Positions 6,399 to 13,942 of a stretch of DNA of 15,908 nt are shown here, in pieces; the stretch's first letter is position 1, and each line of letters starts with the position of its first letter. The translations under genes and the position numbers were made by a program. Source of the DNA: an uncultured Collinsella sp. (GTDB lineage Bacteria > Actinomycetota > Coriobacteriia > Coriobacteriales > Coriobacteriaceae); assembly GCA_958427895.1 (NCBI GenBank), contig CAUADW010000034.1, positions 1 to 15,908 of the forward strand, read 5' to 3'. The notes under the pieces are model-generated. The model worked only from the letters and a program-made list of their open reading frames with translations, did no database searches and was not told the origin of the DNA.

Positions 6399-7277
6399 AT
6401 GACGCAAAACAGCGCCCACACGGGCAAACTTTATGTGGTCGGTACGCCCATCGGTAACCTGGGCGACCTGTCTCCGCGCGCCGGCGAGGCCTTTGCCGCC
6501 GCCGATGCCATTTGCTGCGAAGACACGCGTGTGACCTCAAAGCTGCTGATGCACCTAGGCATCTCCAAGCCGCTCGTTCGTTGCGACGAGAACGTGATCG
6601 CAAGTCGCGCCGCCGGCTTGGTCGACCGTCTGCTGGCGGGGGAGACCCTCGCCTTTGCCTCGGATGCCGGTATGCCGAGTGTGTCTGATCCCGGCCAGGC
6701 GCTGGTTGAGGCGGCGCGCGAGGCGGATGTGCCTGTCGAGGTTATTCCCGGCCCCTCTGCTTGCGTCACGGCGCTCGTATCGTCCGGTATTCCCTGCGAG
6801 CATTTCTTCTTCGAAGGCTTTTTGGGTCGCAAGCACGGCGACCGCGTGCGCCGACTGCAGCGCCTTGCCGTCGTCCCCGGCGCGCTCATCTTCTACGAGT
6901 CTCCACATCGCATCGTGGCGACGCTCGAAGCCGTGGCCGAGGTTTTTCCCCAGCGTGAGGTTGCCGTCTGCCGCGAGCTCACCAAGCTGCACGAGGAAGT
7001 CTTGCGTGGATCCGCCGCCCAGCTAACCGAGGAGCTGCGTGCCCGTGGCGAGGTAAAGGGCGAGATCGCGCTGGTCATCGCGCCGCCGAGTGAGGACGAG
7101 GAGGCCGGCATCGTGCCGGTTGGCGCCGCGGCGGCCGACCCCGACGAGGCCCTGCGCGAGGACATTCGCACCGCGCTCGAGGAGGGGGAGCCCGCCTCTG
7201 CGGTGGCAAAGCGCCTGTCACAGAAGTACTCGCGCCGCAAGCGCGATGTCTATGCCATGGTGCTCGATATGCAATAG
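6399..7277 (+). CDS. rsmI: 16S rRNA (cytidine-1402 2'-O)-methyltransferase
   Basis: A 292-aa member of the tetrapyrrole-methylase-fold SAM methyltransferases. RsmI 2'-O-methylates C1402 in the ribosomal P site, with RsmH making the N4 methyl group. Signature blocks: LYVVGTPIGNLGDL (11-24), CCEDTRVTSKLL (39-50), FASDAGMPSVSDPG (about 86-99, usually SDAGTPxISDPG), EVIPGPSA, FFFEGFLGRK and IFYESPHRI. Length is typical (about 280-290), with an acidic linker and a C-terminal helical segment (SRRKRDVYAMVL) common to the family. The gene starts 6 bases after the GH5 stop with only a weak AGG site, so it may be translated by coupling. Confidence 0.95.
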   Translation: MTQNSAHTGKLYVVGTPIGNLGDLSPRAGEAFAAADAICCEDTRVTSKLLMHLGISKPLVRCDENVIASRAAGLVDRLLAGETLAFASDAGMPSVSDPGQALVEAAREADVPVEVIPGPSACVTALVSSGIPCEHFFFEGFLGRKHGDRVRRLQRLAVVPGALIFYESPHRIVATLEAVAEVFPQREVAVCRELTKLHEEVLRGSAAQLTEELRARGEVKGEIALVIAPPSEDEEAGIVPVGAAAADPDEALREDIRTALEEGEPASAVAKRLSQKYSRRKRDVYAMVLDMQ

Positions 7278-7346
7278 ATGGAGGATATCCAGCCCTTGCG
7301 CTAGAATCATCCCCTGTATGCAACGTTTTTCTGGAGGACAAACCCC

Positions 7347-8948
7347 ATGGATCAAACCAAGCCTTCGTTCTTTATCACGACGCCCATCTACTACGTCAAC
7401 GCCGATCCGCATCTGGGCACGGCTTATTCCACCATCATCGCCGACGTCCAGGCTCGCTATCGTCGCTCCGCCGGCTATAACGTCAAGTTCCTGACTGGCA
7501 TGGACGAGCACGGCGAGAAGGTCGCCGAGGCCGCAGCCAAGCACAACATGACGCCGCAGGAGTGGACCGACAGCCAGGCCCCGCATTTCAAGGAACTTTG
7601 GAGCAAGCTCGAGATCTCCAACGACGACTTCATTCGTACCACCGAGCCGCGCCAGCATCATGCGGTGCAGTATCTGTGGGAGCGCATGAAGGAGTCCGGC
7701 TACCTGTATAAGGGCAGCTACGACGGCTGGTACTGCGTGCCCGACGAGACCTACTTTACCGACACGCAGGTCCAGAAGGGTGACGAAGAGCACGGCAGCG
7801 TCGGCCAGCACCTGTGCCCCGACTGCCACCGTCCGCTCGAGCGCGTGCAGGAGGAGTCCTACTTCTTTAAGCTCTCTGCGTTCCAGGACAAGCTGCTCAA
7901 GCTCTATGACGAGCACCCCGACTTTGTCGAGCCCGCGTTCCGCATGAACGAGGTGCGCAGCTTTGTCGAAGGCGGCCTCAACGACCTTTCCGTGAGCCGT
8001 ACGAGCTTTGACTGGGGCATTCAGGTCCCGTTTGACGAGGGCCACGTGACCTACGTGTGGTTCGATGCGCTGCTCAACTATATGACGGCCGTCGGCTACG
8101 GTGTCGACACCGACGAGGCACGTGCCGAGCTGGCCTATCGCTGGCCCGCGCAGTTCCACATCGTGGGTAAGGACATCATCCGCTTCCACTGCGTCATTTG
8201 GCCCGCCATGCTCATGGCCATCGGCGAGGCCCTGCCCGAGCACGTCTTTGCCCATGGCTTCCTGACCGTGCGCAATGCCGAAACCGGCAAGGCCGAGAAG
8301 ATGTCCAAGAGCCGCGGTAACGCCATTGCTCCGCAGGACGTTATCGACATGCTGGGCGTCGAGGGCTATCGCTACTACTTTATGACCGACGTCGTCCCCG
8401 GCACCGACGGCGCCATCAGCTTCGATCGCATGGAGCAGGTCTACAATGCCGACCTGGCCAACAGCTGGGGCAACCTCATCTCGCGTTCGCTCAACATGAG
8501 CGGCAAGTACTTTGACGGCTGCGCGCCCGCCAAGCCCGCATCGTTCGATGCGTTCGACAACCCGCTGGCAAAGATCGCCGACGGCCTGGTCGAGCGCTAT
8601 ATGGCCAAGATGGACGTGCTCGATTACGGTGGAGCTAAGGACGAGGTCATGGAGCTCATCCATGCCGCCAACCACTACATCGAGGACTCCGAGCCTTGGG
8701 CGCTTGCCAAGGACGAGGCCAAGGCTGACGAGCTGGCGTTTGTGATCTACAACCTGCTCGAGGCCATTCGCATCGCCGCTCACCTGCTGATGCCGCTCAT
8801 GCCCCAGACTTCTGCCGAGGCTCTGCGTCGCCTGTCCTGCGAGGACGAGGCCACGAGCGACGACCTCAAGGGCATTTGCGCTTGGGGCCTGCTTGCTGGT
8901 GGTCAGCCCGTTGAGAAGGGTGAGCCGCTGTTCCCGCGTCTGGGCTAA
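7347..8948 (+). CDS. metG: methionyl-tRNA synthetase
   Basis: A 533-aa class I aminoacyl-tRNA synthetase that charges tRNA-Met in the cytoplasm. HIGH-type motif PHLG (21-24) after FITTPIYYVNADPH, and KMSKS at 318-322. The zinc-knuckle region is partly degenerate: one side keeps CPDC (157-160), while the other, YCVPDE (C130), has a single Cys where zinc-binding relatives have CxxC. The anticodon-binding helical domain ends the protein. There is no C-terminal EMAP/Trbp-like tRNA-binding domain, so this is the short form. GGAGG at 7333-7337 supports the ATG. A TAGAAT at about 7303 in the 69-base gap after rsmI could be a -10 box, without a clear -35. A terminator follows. Confidence 0.97.
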   Translation: MDQTKPSFFITTPIYYVNADPHLGTAYSTIIADVQARYRRSAGYNVKFLTGMDEHGEKVAEAAAKHNMTPQEWTDSQAPHFKELWSKLEISNDDFIRTTEPRQHHAVQYLWERMKESGYLYKGSYDGWYCVPDETYFTDTQVQKGDEEHGSVGQHLCPDCHRPLERVQEESYFFKLSAFQDKLLKLYDEHPDFVEPAFRMNEVRSFVEGGLNDLSVSRTSFDWGIQVPFDEGHVTYVWFDALLNYMTAVGYGVDTDEARAELAYRWPAQFHIVGKDIIRFHCVIWPAMLMAIGEALPEHVFAHGFLTVRNAETGKAEKMSKSRGNAIAPQDVIDMLGVEGYRYYFMTDVVPGTDGAISFDRMEQVYNADLANSWGNLISRSLNMSGKYFDGCAPAKPASFDAFDNPLAKIADGLVERYMAKMDVLDYGGAKDEVMELIHAANHYIEDSEPWALAKDEAKADELAFVIYNLLEAIRIAAHLLMPLMPQTSAEALRRLSCEDEATSDDLKGICAWGLLAGGQPVEKGEPLFPRLG

Positions 8949-8985
8949 GACGCCGCGCCATATCGGCAATTTGCTGTTTAGATGT

Positions 8986-9021
8986 AAGGGCATGGCCGCA
9001 ACGGTCCATGCCCTTTTGTTT
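8986..9021 (+). terminator. terminator after metG
   Basis: GGGCATGG (8988-8995) pairs with CCATGCCC (9006-9013), extended by A-T pairs outside (AA/TT), and is followed by TTTTGTTT. It separates metG from rsmA. Confidence 0.85.
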
Positions 9022-9053
9022 CAAGACGCCGCCATCATGCTAAGGAGGCAACT

Positions 9054-9914
9054 ATGACAACTTCGCCTTTGGCTAACCCCACGGCAACTAGGGAGCTGCT
9101 GGAGGAGTTTGGCCTTGCGACCAAGCATCGCCTGGGCCAAAACTTTCTAATCGACAACCATGTGATCGAGCGTATCTGCGAGCTTGCCGAGCTCACGGGC
9201 GATGAGCACGTGCTCGAGGTTGGCCCGGGCGTTGGTACGCTCACACTTGCGCTGCTGCAGGAGGCGGCGTGTGTCACGTCGATCGAGGCCGACCCCGAGC
9301 TCGAGCCGGTGCTCGATGCCCACGCCGCCGACTATGCCAACTTCCGCTTTATCATGGGCGACGCGCTCAGGGTGGGCCCGGAGCAGATTGAGCAGGCTGC
9401 GGGCGGTGAGCCGACGGTGTTTGTCGCGAACCTGCCCTATAACGTGGCGGCGACGATCATCCTGCAGTTCTTCCAGACGATGCCGGCGCTCAAGCGTGCC
9501 GTCGTCATGGTGCAAAAGGAGGTTGCCGATCGCATTGCCGCAGTGCCGGGCAACAAGACCTATGGCGGCTATACGGCAAAGCTCGGCCTGTATGCGCAGG
9601 TGACGGGTCGCTTTGAGGTGCCGCCGCGTTGCTTTATGCCGGCGCCGCACGTGGACTCGGCCGTCGTGCGTATCGACCGTGTTGACGGCGTGGTGCCCGA
9701 GGGGCTCGATCGCGAGTTCGTGGCTCGTGTGATCGACGCTGCGTTTGCCCAGCGGCGCAAGACCGTCCGAAATTCCATGAGCGCCAACGGTTTTGCCAAG
9801 GACGTGCTCGATGCCGCTTTTGAGGTTTGCGGTATCGCATCCACCACGCGCGCCGAAACGCTTGATGTTGCCGACTTTGTCCGCCTGGCCCAGGAGCTAA
9901 TCCATGACGCTTAA
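9054..9914 (+). CDS. rsmA: 16S rRNA (adenine-1518/1519 N6)-dimethyltransferase
   Basis: 286 aa, also called KsgA. It dimethylates A1518 and A1519 in the 3'-terminal helix of 16S rRNA during small-subunit maturation. Motifs: LGQNFLID near residue 27, the SAM-binding VLEVGPGVGTLT (about 53-64), the acidic loop IEAD, and the catalytic NLPYNV (126-131). The substrate-binding part follows (PPRCFMPAPHVDSAVV) and a C-terminal helical domain with FAQRRKTVRNSM. A perfect AAGGAGG (9042-9048) precedes the ATG. The end overlaps the TatD gene by 11 bases, so they are co-translated. The metG, rsmA and tatD trio often cluster; the usual rnmV between tatD and rsmA is absent. Confidence 0.96.
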   Translation: MTTSPLANPTATRELLEEFGLATKHRLGQNFLIDNHVIERICELAELTGDEHVLEVGPGVGTLTLALLQEAACVTSIEADPELEPVLDAHAADYANFRFIMGDALRVGPEQIEQAAGGEPTVFVANLPYNVAATIILQFFQTMPALKRAVVMVQKEVADRIAAVPGNKTYGGYTAKLGLYAQVTGRFEVPPRCFMPAPHVDSAVVRIDRVDGVVPEGLDREFVARVIDAAFAQRRKTVRNSMSANGFAKDVLDAAFEVCGIASTTRAETLDVADFVRLAQELIHDA

Positions 9915-10821
9915 TGCCGAACGCGTGACGTTTACCAAGAAAAAGAAGACGGTTGCTTGTCCCGTGCCCTTGGCGCCGCTTGCCGACACGCATGCGCATC
10001 TGCTTTCGTTTTGGGGCAAAGAAGTGCCCGAGACGCTCGTGCGCGCCAAAGCCGCGGGCGTCGACCTGTTGGTGACGATGTTCGACCCCATCGCTGACAA
10101 ACGCAGCGTGACGGACTATAGCGACTGGCTCGTGCGCGAAATTCTGCCGATGCAGGATATCCCTCAGATCAAGTATCTTGCCGGCGTGCATCCGTATGGT
10201 GCGCCGGACTATACCGACGACGTTCACACGCAGGTCGTTGCCGCACTCGATGACCCCTTATGCGCCGGTATTGGCGAAATCGGCCTGGACTACCATATGG
10301 ACTATGACGACGATATCGCGCCGGCACCCCATAACGTGCAGATTGACTGCATGGTGCGTCAGCTCGAGCTTGCCGTGTGCCGTAACGTGCCGGTGGAGCT
10401 GCATCTGCGCCACGAGGACACGGACCATGAGCGTACCTCGCACGTGGACGCCTACAACGTGCTTCGTGAGGTGGGCGTGCCCCAGGCCGGTTGTGTGCTG
10501 CACTGCTTTGGCGAGGACCGCGCCACGATGGAGCGCTTTGTGGAGCTGGGCTGCTATATCGCCTATGGTGGTGCGGCTACCTTTAAGCGCAACGACGACG
10601 TGCGCGAGGCATTCGCGGCAACCCCACTCGATCGAATTTTGTTCGAGACGGATTGCCCGTATATGGCTCCGGAGCCCATCCGCGGTCTTGAATGCGAGCC
10701 CGCAATGATCTCCATTACGGCAAACACGCTGGTCAACGACCGTGTCGATCGTACCGGCGAGGATGCTGAGGCAATCGCGCGAGCAGCTTGGGAAAATGCC
10801 TGCAAACTTTTTCAAAAATAG
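9904..10821 (+). CDS. TatD-family metal-dependent hydrolase
   Basis: 305 aa, amidohydrolase-like TIM barrel. Metal-ligand motifs in order: DTHAH (28-32), GEIGLDYH (mid-protein Glu), ELHLRHE (where relatives usually have HxRxA/D), LHCFGED (the His of the SGS/HCF loop) and ETDCPYMAPEPIRG, the C-terminal Asp block. TatD enzymes are 3'-5' DNA exonucleases or DNases linked to repair, and related proteins process D-aminoacyl substrates; which applies here cannot be told. The N-terminus has about 25 extra residues with a Lys-rich patch (TKKKKT) before the first motif. An internal start is possible, but the first ATG fits the 11-base overlap with rsmA. Confidence 0.88.
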   Translation: MTLNAERVTFTKKKKTVACPVPLAPLADTHAHLLSFWGKEVPETLVRAKAAGVDLLVTMFDPIADKRSVTDYSDWLVREILPMQDIPQIKYLAGVHPYGAPDYTDDVHTQVVAALDDPLCAGIGEIGLDYHMDYDDDIAPAPHNVQIDCMVRQLELAVCRNVPVELHLRHEDTDHERTSHVDAYNVLREVGVPQAGCVLHCFGEDRATMERFVELGCYIAYGGAATFKRNDDVREAFAATPLDRILFETDCPYMAPEPIRGLECEPAMISITANTLVNDRVDRTGEDAEAIARAAWENACKLFQK

Positions 10822-10824
10822 TTC

Positions 10825-10853
10825 TTGCGTTCGCGATGGCGCTCCGTTATTCT
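10825..10853 (+). promoter_or_regulatory. promoter of tRNA-Leu
   Basis: TTGCGT (10825-10830), 17 bases, TATTCT (10848-10853), placing the start about 5 bases before the tRNA. It begins right after the tatD stop. Confidence 0.6.
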
Positions 10854-10864
10854 AATTCGTGCAC

Positions 10865-10948
10865 GCGGGCGTGGCGGAATTGGCAGACGCGTACGGTTCA
10901 GGTCCGTATGGGGGCAACCCCATGAAGGTTCAAGTCCTTTCGCCCGCA
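10865..10948 (+). tRNA. tRNA-Leu (CAG)
   Basis: Class II tRNA with a perfect 7-bp acceptor, GCGGGCG/CGCCCGC. Anticodon stem TACGG/CCGTA with loop TTCAGGT (anticodon CAG), a long variable arm (TGGGG-GCAA-CCCCA) and T-arm GAAGG-TTCAAGT-CCTTT. Discriminator A followed by CC then A of the spacer, so CCA is encoded here (ACC-A at 10948-10951). From base 59 of the T-loop onward the sequence is repeated 190 bases downstream. Confidence 0.96.
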
Positions 10949-10994
10949 CCATTAAATGAAAGAGCTCCCAGCAATGGGAGCTTTTTTTGTTATG
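10934..10994 (+). repeat. direct repeat copy 1: tRNA-Leu 3' end plus terminator
   Basis: 61 bases matching 11124-11183, with one difference: seven T here against six in the terminator tail of copy 2. It starts inside the T-loop (G at 10934) and runs through the acceptor 3' strand and terminator to TTATG. Confidence 0.95.
10963..10988 (+). terminator. terminator of tRNA-Leu (copy 1)
   Basis: AGCTCCC-AGCAAT-GGGAGCT stem followed by six further T (seven in the full run). A second copy is at about 11153-11177. Confidence 0.85.
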
Positions 10995-11123
10995 GGCCCA
11001 TCGCAGGGACTTGAACCTGCGAAGGAGCGAGCGTAAAGAAAACGCGGAGCGTTTTTAGCGAGCTGGCGAGGACGCCGGCAGGCGGCCGAAGCCGGTGCGG
11101 ATCCGCGAAGCGGATACGCGGAC
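10995..11123 (+). repeat. 129-bp hairpin-array insert between the tRNA-Leu tails
   Basis: Non-coding and GC-rich. In order: (i) GGGCCC, then hairpin TCGCAGG-GACTTGAA-CCTGCGA (11001-11022), in which 11007-11018 is the exact reverse complement of tRNA-Leu T-arm 10926-10937; (ii) AAAACGC-GGA-GCGTTTT (11039-11055); (iii) CGGC-CGAA-GCCG (11083-11094), with an alternative longer pairing of 11074-11079 to 11091-11096; (iv) ATCCGC-GAA-GCGGAT (11101-11115). The orphan tRNA tail follows. The order and loops (GGA, CGAA/GAA, GAA) mirror the tRNA-Phe insert, although most stem bases differ. Confidence 0.85.
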
Positions 11124-11183
11124 GTCCTTTCGCCCGCACCATTAAATGAAAGAGCTCCCAGCAATGGGAGCTTTTTTGTTATG
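11124..11183 (+). repeat. direct repeat copy 2: orphan tRNA-Leu tail plus terminator
   Basis: 60-base copy of 10934-10994 with one T missing in the terminator tail. It lacks everything 5' of the T-loop, so it is not a tRNA gene. Its terminator hairpin (11153-11177) lies 64 bases upstream of the SPFH gene and would insulate it. Confidence 0.95.
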
Positions 11184-11240
11184 CACGATCTCCTTGGACG
11201 GGTATCCTAATGCCAACGTGTGCCTATCAGAGGAGAGACC

Positions 11241-12179
11241 ATGCTGTTTTCCGGTATCATCGCCGCCCTTACCAGCCTTTTGATTCCCATCATCATCCTG
11301 TTGCTGCTGCTTCCCAGCGCCTGCTATGTCGTTGAACAACAGCATGCCGTGATCATCGAGCGTCTGGGCAAGTTTAACCGCATCGTCAACGCGGGCTTCC
11401 ACATGAAGGTGCCCGTGATCGACCGCAAGGCCGCCACGGTGAGTCTGCGCACCATGAAAAACGGTTTTGGCATCGACGTTAAGACCCAGGACAACGTGAC
11501 CATCGGCCTTGAGGTCTCTGCTCAGTACCACGTGAGCTATGACATGGGCGCCGGCCCGGCAGATTCGGGTATCTACAAGAGCTACTACATGCTGCAGGAG
11601 CCCGTCGACCAGATGCGCGATTTTATCACCGATGCCCTGCGCTCTTCGATTCCCGTCTACACGCTCGATGAGGTCTTTGCCAAGAAGGATGACATCGCCA
11701 AGGATGTCAACGCTACCGTTTCCGAGCAGATGGCCGCCTACGGCTTCACCCTCGTGTCGACGCTCATCACCAAAATCGCACTGCCGACCGAGGTTGAGAA
11801 CTCCATGAACGACATCAACGCCGCCCAGCGCAAGCGCGCTGCGGCGCAGGAGCTCGCTGAGGCAGACCGCATCAAGCGCGTCACCGAGGCGACCGCCGAG
11901 GCCGAGGCTATGGAAAAGGCGGGCGAGGGCATCGCCAACCAGCGCAAGGCCATCGCGCTGGGTATCAAAGATTCGCTCGAGATCATCCAGGAGACGGGTG
12001 TCGGCAATGACGAGGCCAACCAACTGTTCATGTTTACGCAGTGGTCCGAGATGATGACGGAGTTCGCTCGCACGGGTAAAACCTCGACGGTCGTGCTGCC
12101 GAGCGACTTCTCGCAGTCGGCCTCAATGTTCGAACAGATGCTGACCGCTGGCAAAGTTCAAAACGATTCGAAGGAGTAG
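11241..12179 (+). CDS. SPFH/band-7 (stomatin-like) membrane protein
   Basis: 312 aa. One N-terminal membrane helix (about residues 5-29, ending in a Leu run before PSACYVV). The SPFH domain follows: VVEQQHAVIIERLGKFNRI, then GFHMKVPVID and DVKTQDNVTIGLEVSAQYHV. An Ala/Glu-rich coiled coil lies around residues 195-235 (RKRAAAQELAEADRIKRV). Stomatin, prohibitin and flotillin-like proteins form ring or cage oligomers that organise membrane patches and modulate proteases such as FtsH. No NfeD partner is adjacent. A GTG 7 codons upstream is in frame, but AGAGGAGA before ATG 11241 decides the start. rlmH begins 6 bases after the stop, so they are probably one operon. Confidence 0.9.
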   Translation: MLFSGIIAALTSLLIPIIILLLLLPSACYVVEQQHAVIIERLGKFNRIVNAGFHMKVPVIDRKAATVSLRTMKNGFGIDVKTQDNVTIGLEVSAQYHVSYDMGAGPADSGIYKSYYMLQEPVDQMRDFITDALRSSIPVYTLDEVFAKKDDIAKDVNATVSEQMAAYGFTLVSTLITKIALPTEVENSMNDINAAQRKRAAAQELAEADRIKRVTEATAEAEAMEKAGEGIANQRKAIALGIKDSLEIIQETGVGNDEANQLFMFTQWSEMMTEFARTGKTSTVVLPSDFSQSASMFEQMLTAGKVQNDSKE

Positions 12180-12185
12180 ACGCGC

Positions 12186-12656
12186 GTGAAATACACCGTC
12201 GTTTGCGTCGGTAAGCTCAAGGAGCGCTTTTGGAAGGACGCGTGCGCTGAGTACACCAAGCGCCTGGGTGCCTATGCCAAGGTCGATATCCGCGAGGTGG
12301 CCGATATCGACCCGGCCAAGGCGGGCGGTGTGGATGCCGCACGTGACAAGGAGGGGGCGGCAATTCTTGCTGCATTGCCGTCTCGGGCGCATGTGATCCT
12401 GCTGGCCATTGAGGGCAAAGAGCGCTCGAGCGAGGAGTTTTCGGCGCGGCTCGATGATCTTATGCTGCGTGGTAACAGCGACATCGCCTTTGTAATCGGC
12501 GGATCGGACGGCGTGAGCGATGACGTGCGCGCCCGCGCCGACGAGATGCTCAGCTTTGGACGCATTACCTTGCCGCATAACTTGGCGCGCGTGGTGCTGC
12601 TAGAGCAGATTTACCGTGCCTGCAAGATCAGTCGTGGCGAGCCGTATCACAAATAG
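12186..12656 (+). CDS. rlmH: 23S rRNA (pseudouridine-1915 N3)-methyltransferase
   Basis: 156 aa, the usual length for RlmH (about 155-159), a dimeric SPOUT-fold (trefoil-knot) SAM methyltransferase acting on pseudouridine 1915 in helix 69 of the assembled ribosome. Signature blocks: KYTVVCVGKLKERFW at the start, LLAIEGKERSSEEFS, FVIGGSDGVSDDV (SAM loop) and the C-terminal PHNLARVVLLEQIYRACKI...EPYHK. The start is a GTG with AAGGAG (12171-12176) 9 bases upstream; that site overlaps the end of the SPFH gene. Confidence 0.97.
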   Translation: MKYTVVCVGKLKERFWKDACAEYTKRLGAYAKVDIREVADIDPAKAGGVDAARDKEGAAILAALPSRAHVILLAIEGKERSSEEFSARLDDLMLRGNSDIAFVIGGSDGVSDDVRARADEMLSFGRITLPHNLARVVLLEQIYRACKISRGEPYHK

Positions 12657-12729
12657 GTCGGCAATAGGAAACAATGGCGTGGGACAATACCTTTCGTTTT
12701 GAGGAATGTGTCTGAAAGGACTATGAGAT

Positions 12730-13500
12730 ATGAAGATTGGATTTGTCGGTTTTGGCAATATGGCGAGCGCCATGGCCGATGGCTGGATCGCTGCCGGTGT
12801 AGCTGCGAGCGACATGTGCGCCTGTGCGGGTCGCTACGACGCACTGGTTGAGCGCTGTGAGGCGCGTGGGATGGCCGCTTGCCACGATGCCGCCGAGGTT
12901 GTCGCCGCATCCGATATCGTGGTCGCTGCGGTCAAACCGTATATGATCGAGAAGATATTCGCCCCGCTCAAGGATGCTCTTGCCAAAAAGGTCGTTCTGT
13001 CGGTTGCCTGGACCTGGGACAGTGCCAAGTGGGAGCAAGTCCTGCCGGGCGTCGCGCATATCTCGACGGTGCCCAACACACCGGTTTCGGTGGGCGAGGG
13101 CGTCATCGCTTGCGAGAAGGCTTCCACGCTTAGTGATGAGCAGAGCGCAGTGGTGCTTGATCTGCTTGGCAAGCTCGGTGCGGTGGTCGAGCTCGATACG
13201 AGCCTGCTGTTTGTGGGCGGCACGGTGGGTGGTTGCGCTCCGGCATTTGTCGCTATGGCAATCGAGGCCCTGGGCGATGCGGCGGTCAAGCACGGTATCC
13301 CGCGTGCCGATGCCTATCGCATTGTGAGCCAGATGGTGCTGGGTACGGCAAAGCTGCAGCTTGCAACTGGCCAACATCCTGCGGCGATGAAGGACGCCGT
13401 ATGCTCGCCCGGTGGCGCCACCATCAAGGGCGTCGTTGCGCTCGAGGACGCCGGCATGCGCAGTGCCCTGGTCAAGGCAATCGACGCAACTCTTCAGTAA
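12730..13500 (+). CDS. proC: pyrroline-5-carboxylate reductase
   Basis: 256 aa. Catalyses the last step of proline synthesis, reducing 1-pyrroline-5-carboxylate with NAD(P)H in the cytoplasm. An N-terminal Rossmann fold (GFVGFGNMASAM, residues 4-15; AVKPYMIEKI for the VKP block) is followed by the C-terminal helical dimer domain, with the family signature CSPGGATIKGVVALEDAGMR near residues 222-241. In place of the common SxxAGI stretch it reads SVAWTWD, a mild departure. GAAAGGA precedes the ATG. The TAA stop lies inside a repeated sequence (see 13498-13656). Confidence 0.94.
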   Translation: MKIGFVGFGNMASAMADGWIAAGVAASDMCACAGRYDALVERCEARGMAACHDAAEVVAASDIVVAAVKPYMIEKIFAPLKDALAKKVVLSVAWTWDSAKWEQVLPGVAHISTVPNTPVSVGEGVIACEKASTLSDEQSAVVLDLLGKLGAVVELDTSLLFVGGTVGGCAPAFVAMAIEALGDAAVKHGIPRADAYRIVSQMVLGTAKLQLATGQHPAAMKDAVCSPGGATIKGVVALEDAGMRSALVKAIDATLQ

Positions 13501-13656
13501 AACCGACCAAAAAAGGGACAGGTTTATTTTGGCAGCTTTTTCCTGCGGTTTTGTCCTTTTAGCGAAAAGCGCCCCGCAACCGGAACGTTACCGGTTGCGG
13601 GGCGCTTGCGTTTGCCCAGATAAAACCGACCAAAATAAACCTGTCCCTTTTGGCAG
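13498..13656. repeat. palindromic intergenic repeat element after proC
   Basis: A composite of about 159 bp. A 15-base direct repeat, TAAAACCGACCAAAA, occurs at 13498-13512 and 13621-13635, and TTTTGGCAG at 13527-13535 and 13648-13656. Between these flanks the core is inverted: 13511-13532 and 13630-13651 are perfect 22-base inverted repeats containing GGGACAGGTTTA and TAAACCTGTCCC. In the centre is a 17-bp hairpin (13567-13583 with 13591-13607, loop AACGTTA) that could also act as a terminator for proC. The GGGACAGGTTTATTTT-type motif is one I recall from REP-like elements near IS200-family/RAYT transposases; that is memory, not a search result. No transposase is present. Confidence 0.75.
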
Positions 13657-13657
13657 G

Positions 13658-13831
13658 TTAGTCCCAGAAGCTGTCTTCTTCATCCTCGGACTTGGGTCCG
13701 CGGTCGACGTACATCTTATGGGTACGCTTCTCCATTACAAAGGCAAGAATCGCAAATAACAGGATGCCGCCGGCGAAAAGGATGGCAAAACCGGTGCGGG
13801 TGCCAAACAAAAAGGAAAAAACTGCGTCCAT
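13658..13831 (-). CDS. 57-aa single-helix membrane protein
   Basis: A small gene read on the minus strand from ATG (complement 13829-13831) to TAA (complement 13658-13660). The product begins MDAVFSFLFGTRTGFAILFA, has one membrane helix at about residues 13-33, a basic patch (EKRTHKMY) and an acidic Ser-containing tail ending DEEDSFWD. The positive charge just after the helix suggests a cytoplasmic C-terminus. GAAGG lies about 8-12 bases upstream of the start. Clean hydrophobic-to-charged organisation and a stop just short of the palindromic repeat support it as real. I do not recognise the family; it could be a small regulator of a membrane complex. It is transcribed divergently from serS. 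Confidence 0.7.
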   Translation of the reverse strand: MDAVFSFLFGTRTGFAILFAGGILLFAILAFVMEKRTHKMYVDRGPKSEDEEDSFWD

Positions 13832-13855
13832 TGGGTGCCTTCTTGCGTAGTTGAG

Positions 13856-13913
13856 TTGGGTCGTAAACGCTCATAAGTATATACTTGCCCATACATGTAC
13901 AAGGTTGCAACCT
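13856..13913. promoter_or_regulatory. divergent promoter region with palindromes upstream of serS
   Basis: For serS: TTGGGT (13856-13861), then TATATA (13878-13883, 16-base spacer) or TATACT (13880-13885, 18-base spacer). AAGTATATACTT (13875-13886) is a perfect palindrome, so it can also give a -10 on the minus strand for the small membrane-protein gene. TACATGTA (13892-13899) and AGGTTGCAACCT (13902-13913) are two more perfect palindromes. The latter sits about 30 bases before the serS start, where a repressor could bind. No T-box leader fits in this short space. Confidence 0.5.
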
Positions 13914-13942
13914 AAATGGAATGTATATCGCCGGAGGATCTA

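Noticed and set aside
7218..8993. 591-residue open frame on the minus strand opposite metG
   Set aside because: Mirror effect of biased codon use in metG; the product is Val/Leu/Gly/His-rich with no motif and no ribosome-binding site. The plus strand encodes a clear MetRS.
13861..13942. T-box riboswitch before serS
   Set aside because: The leader is under 90 bases and lacks a stem I, the conserved T-box bulge sequence and a terminator/antiterminator pair.
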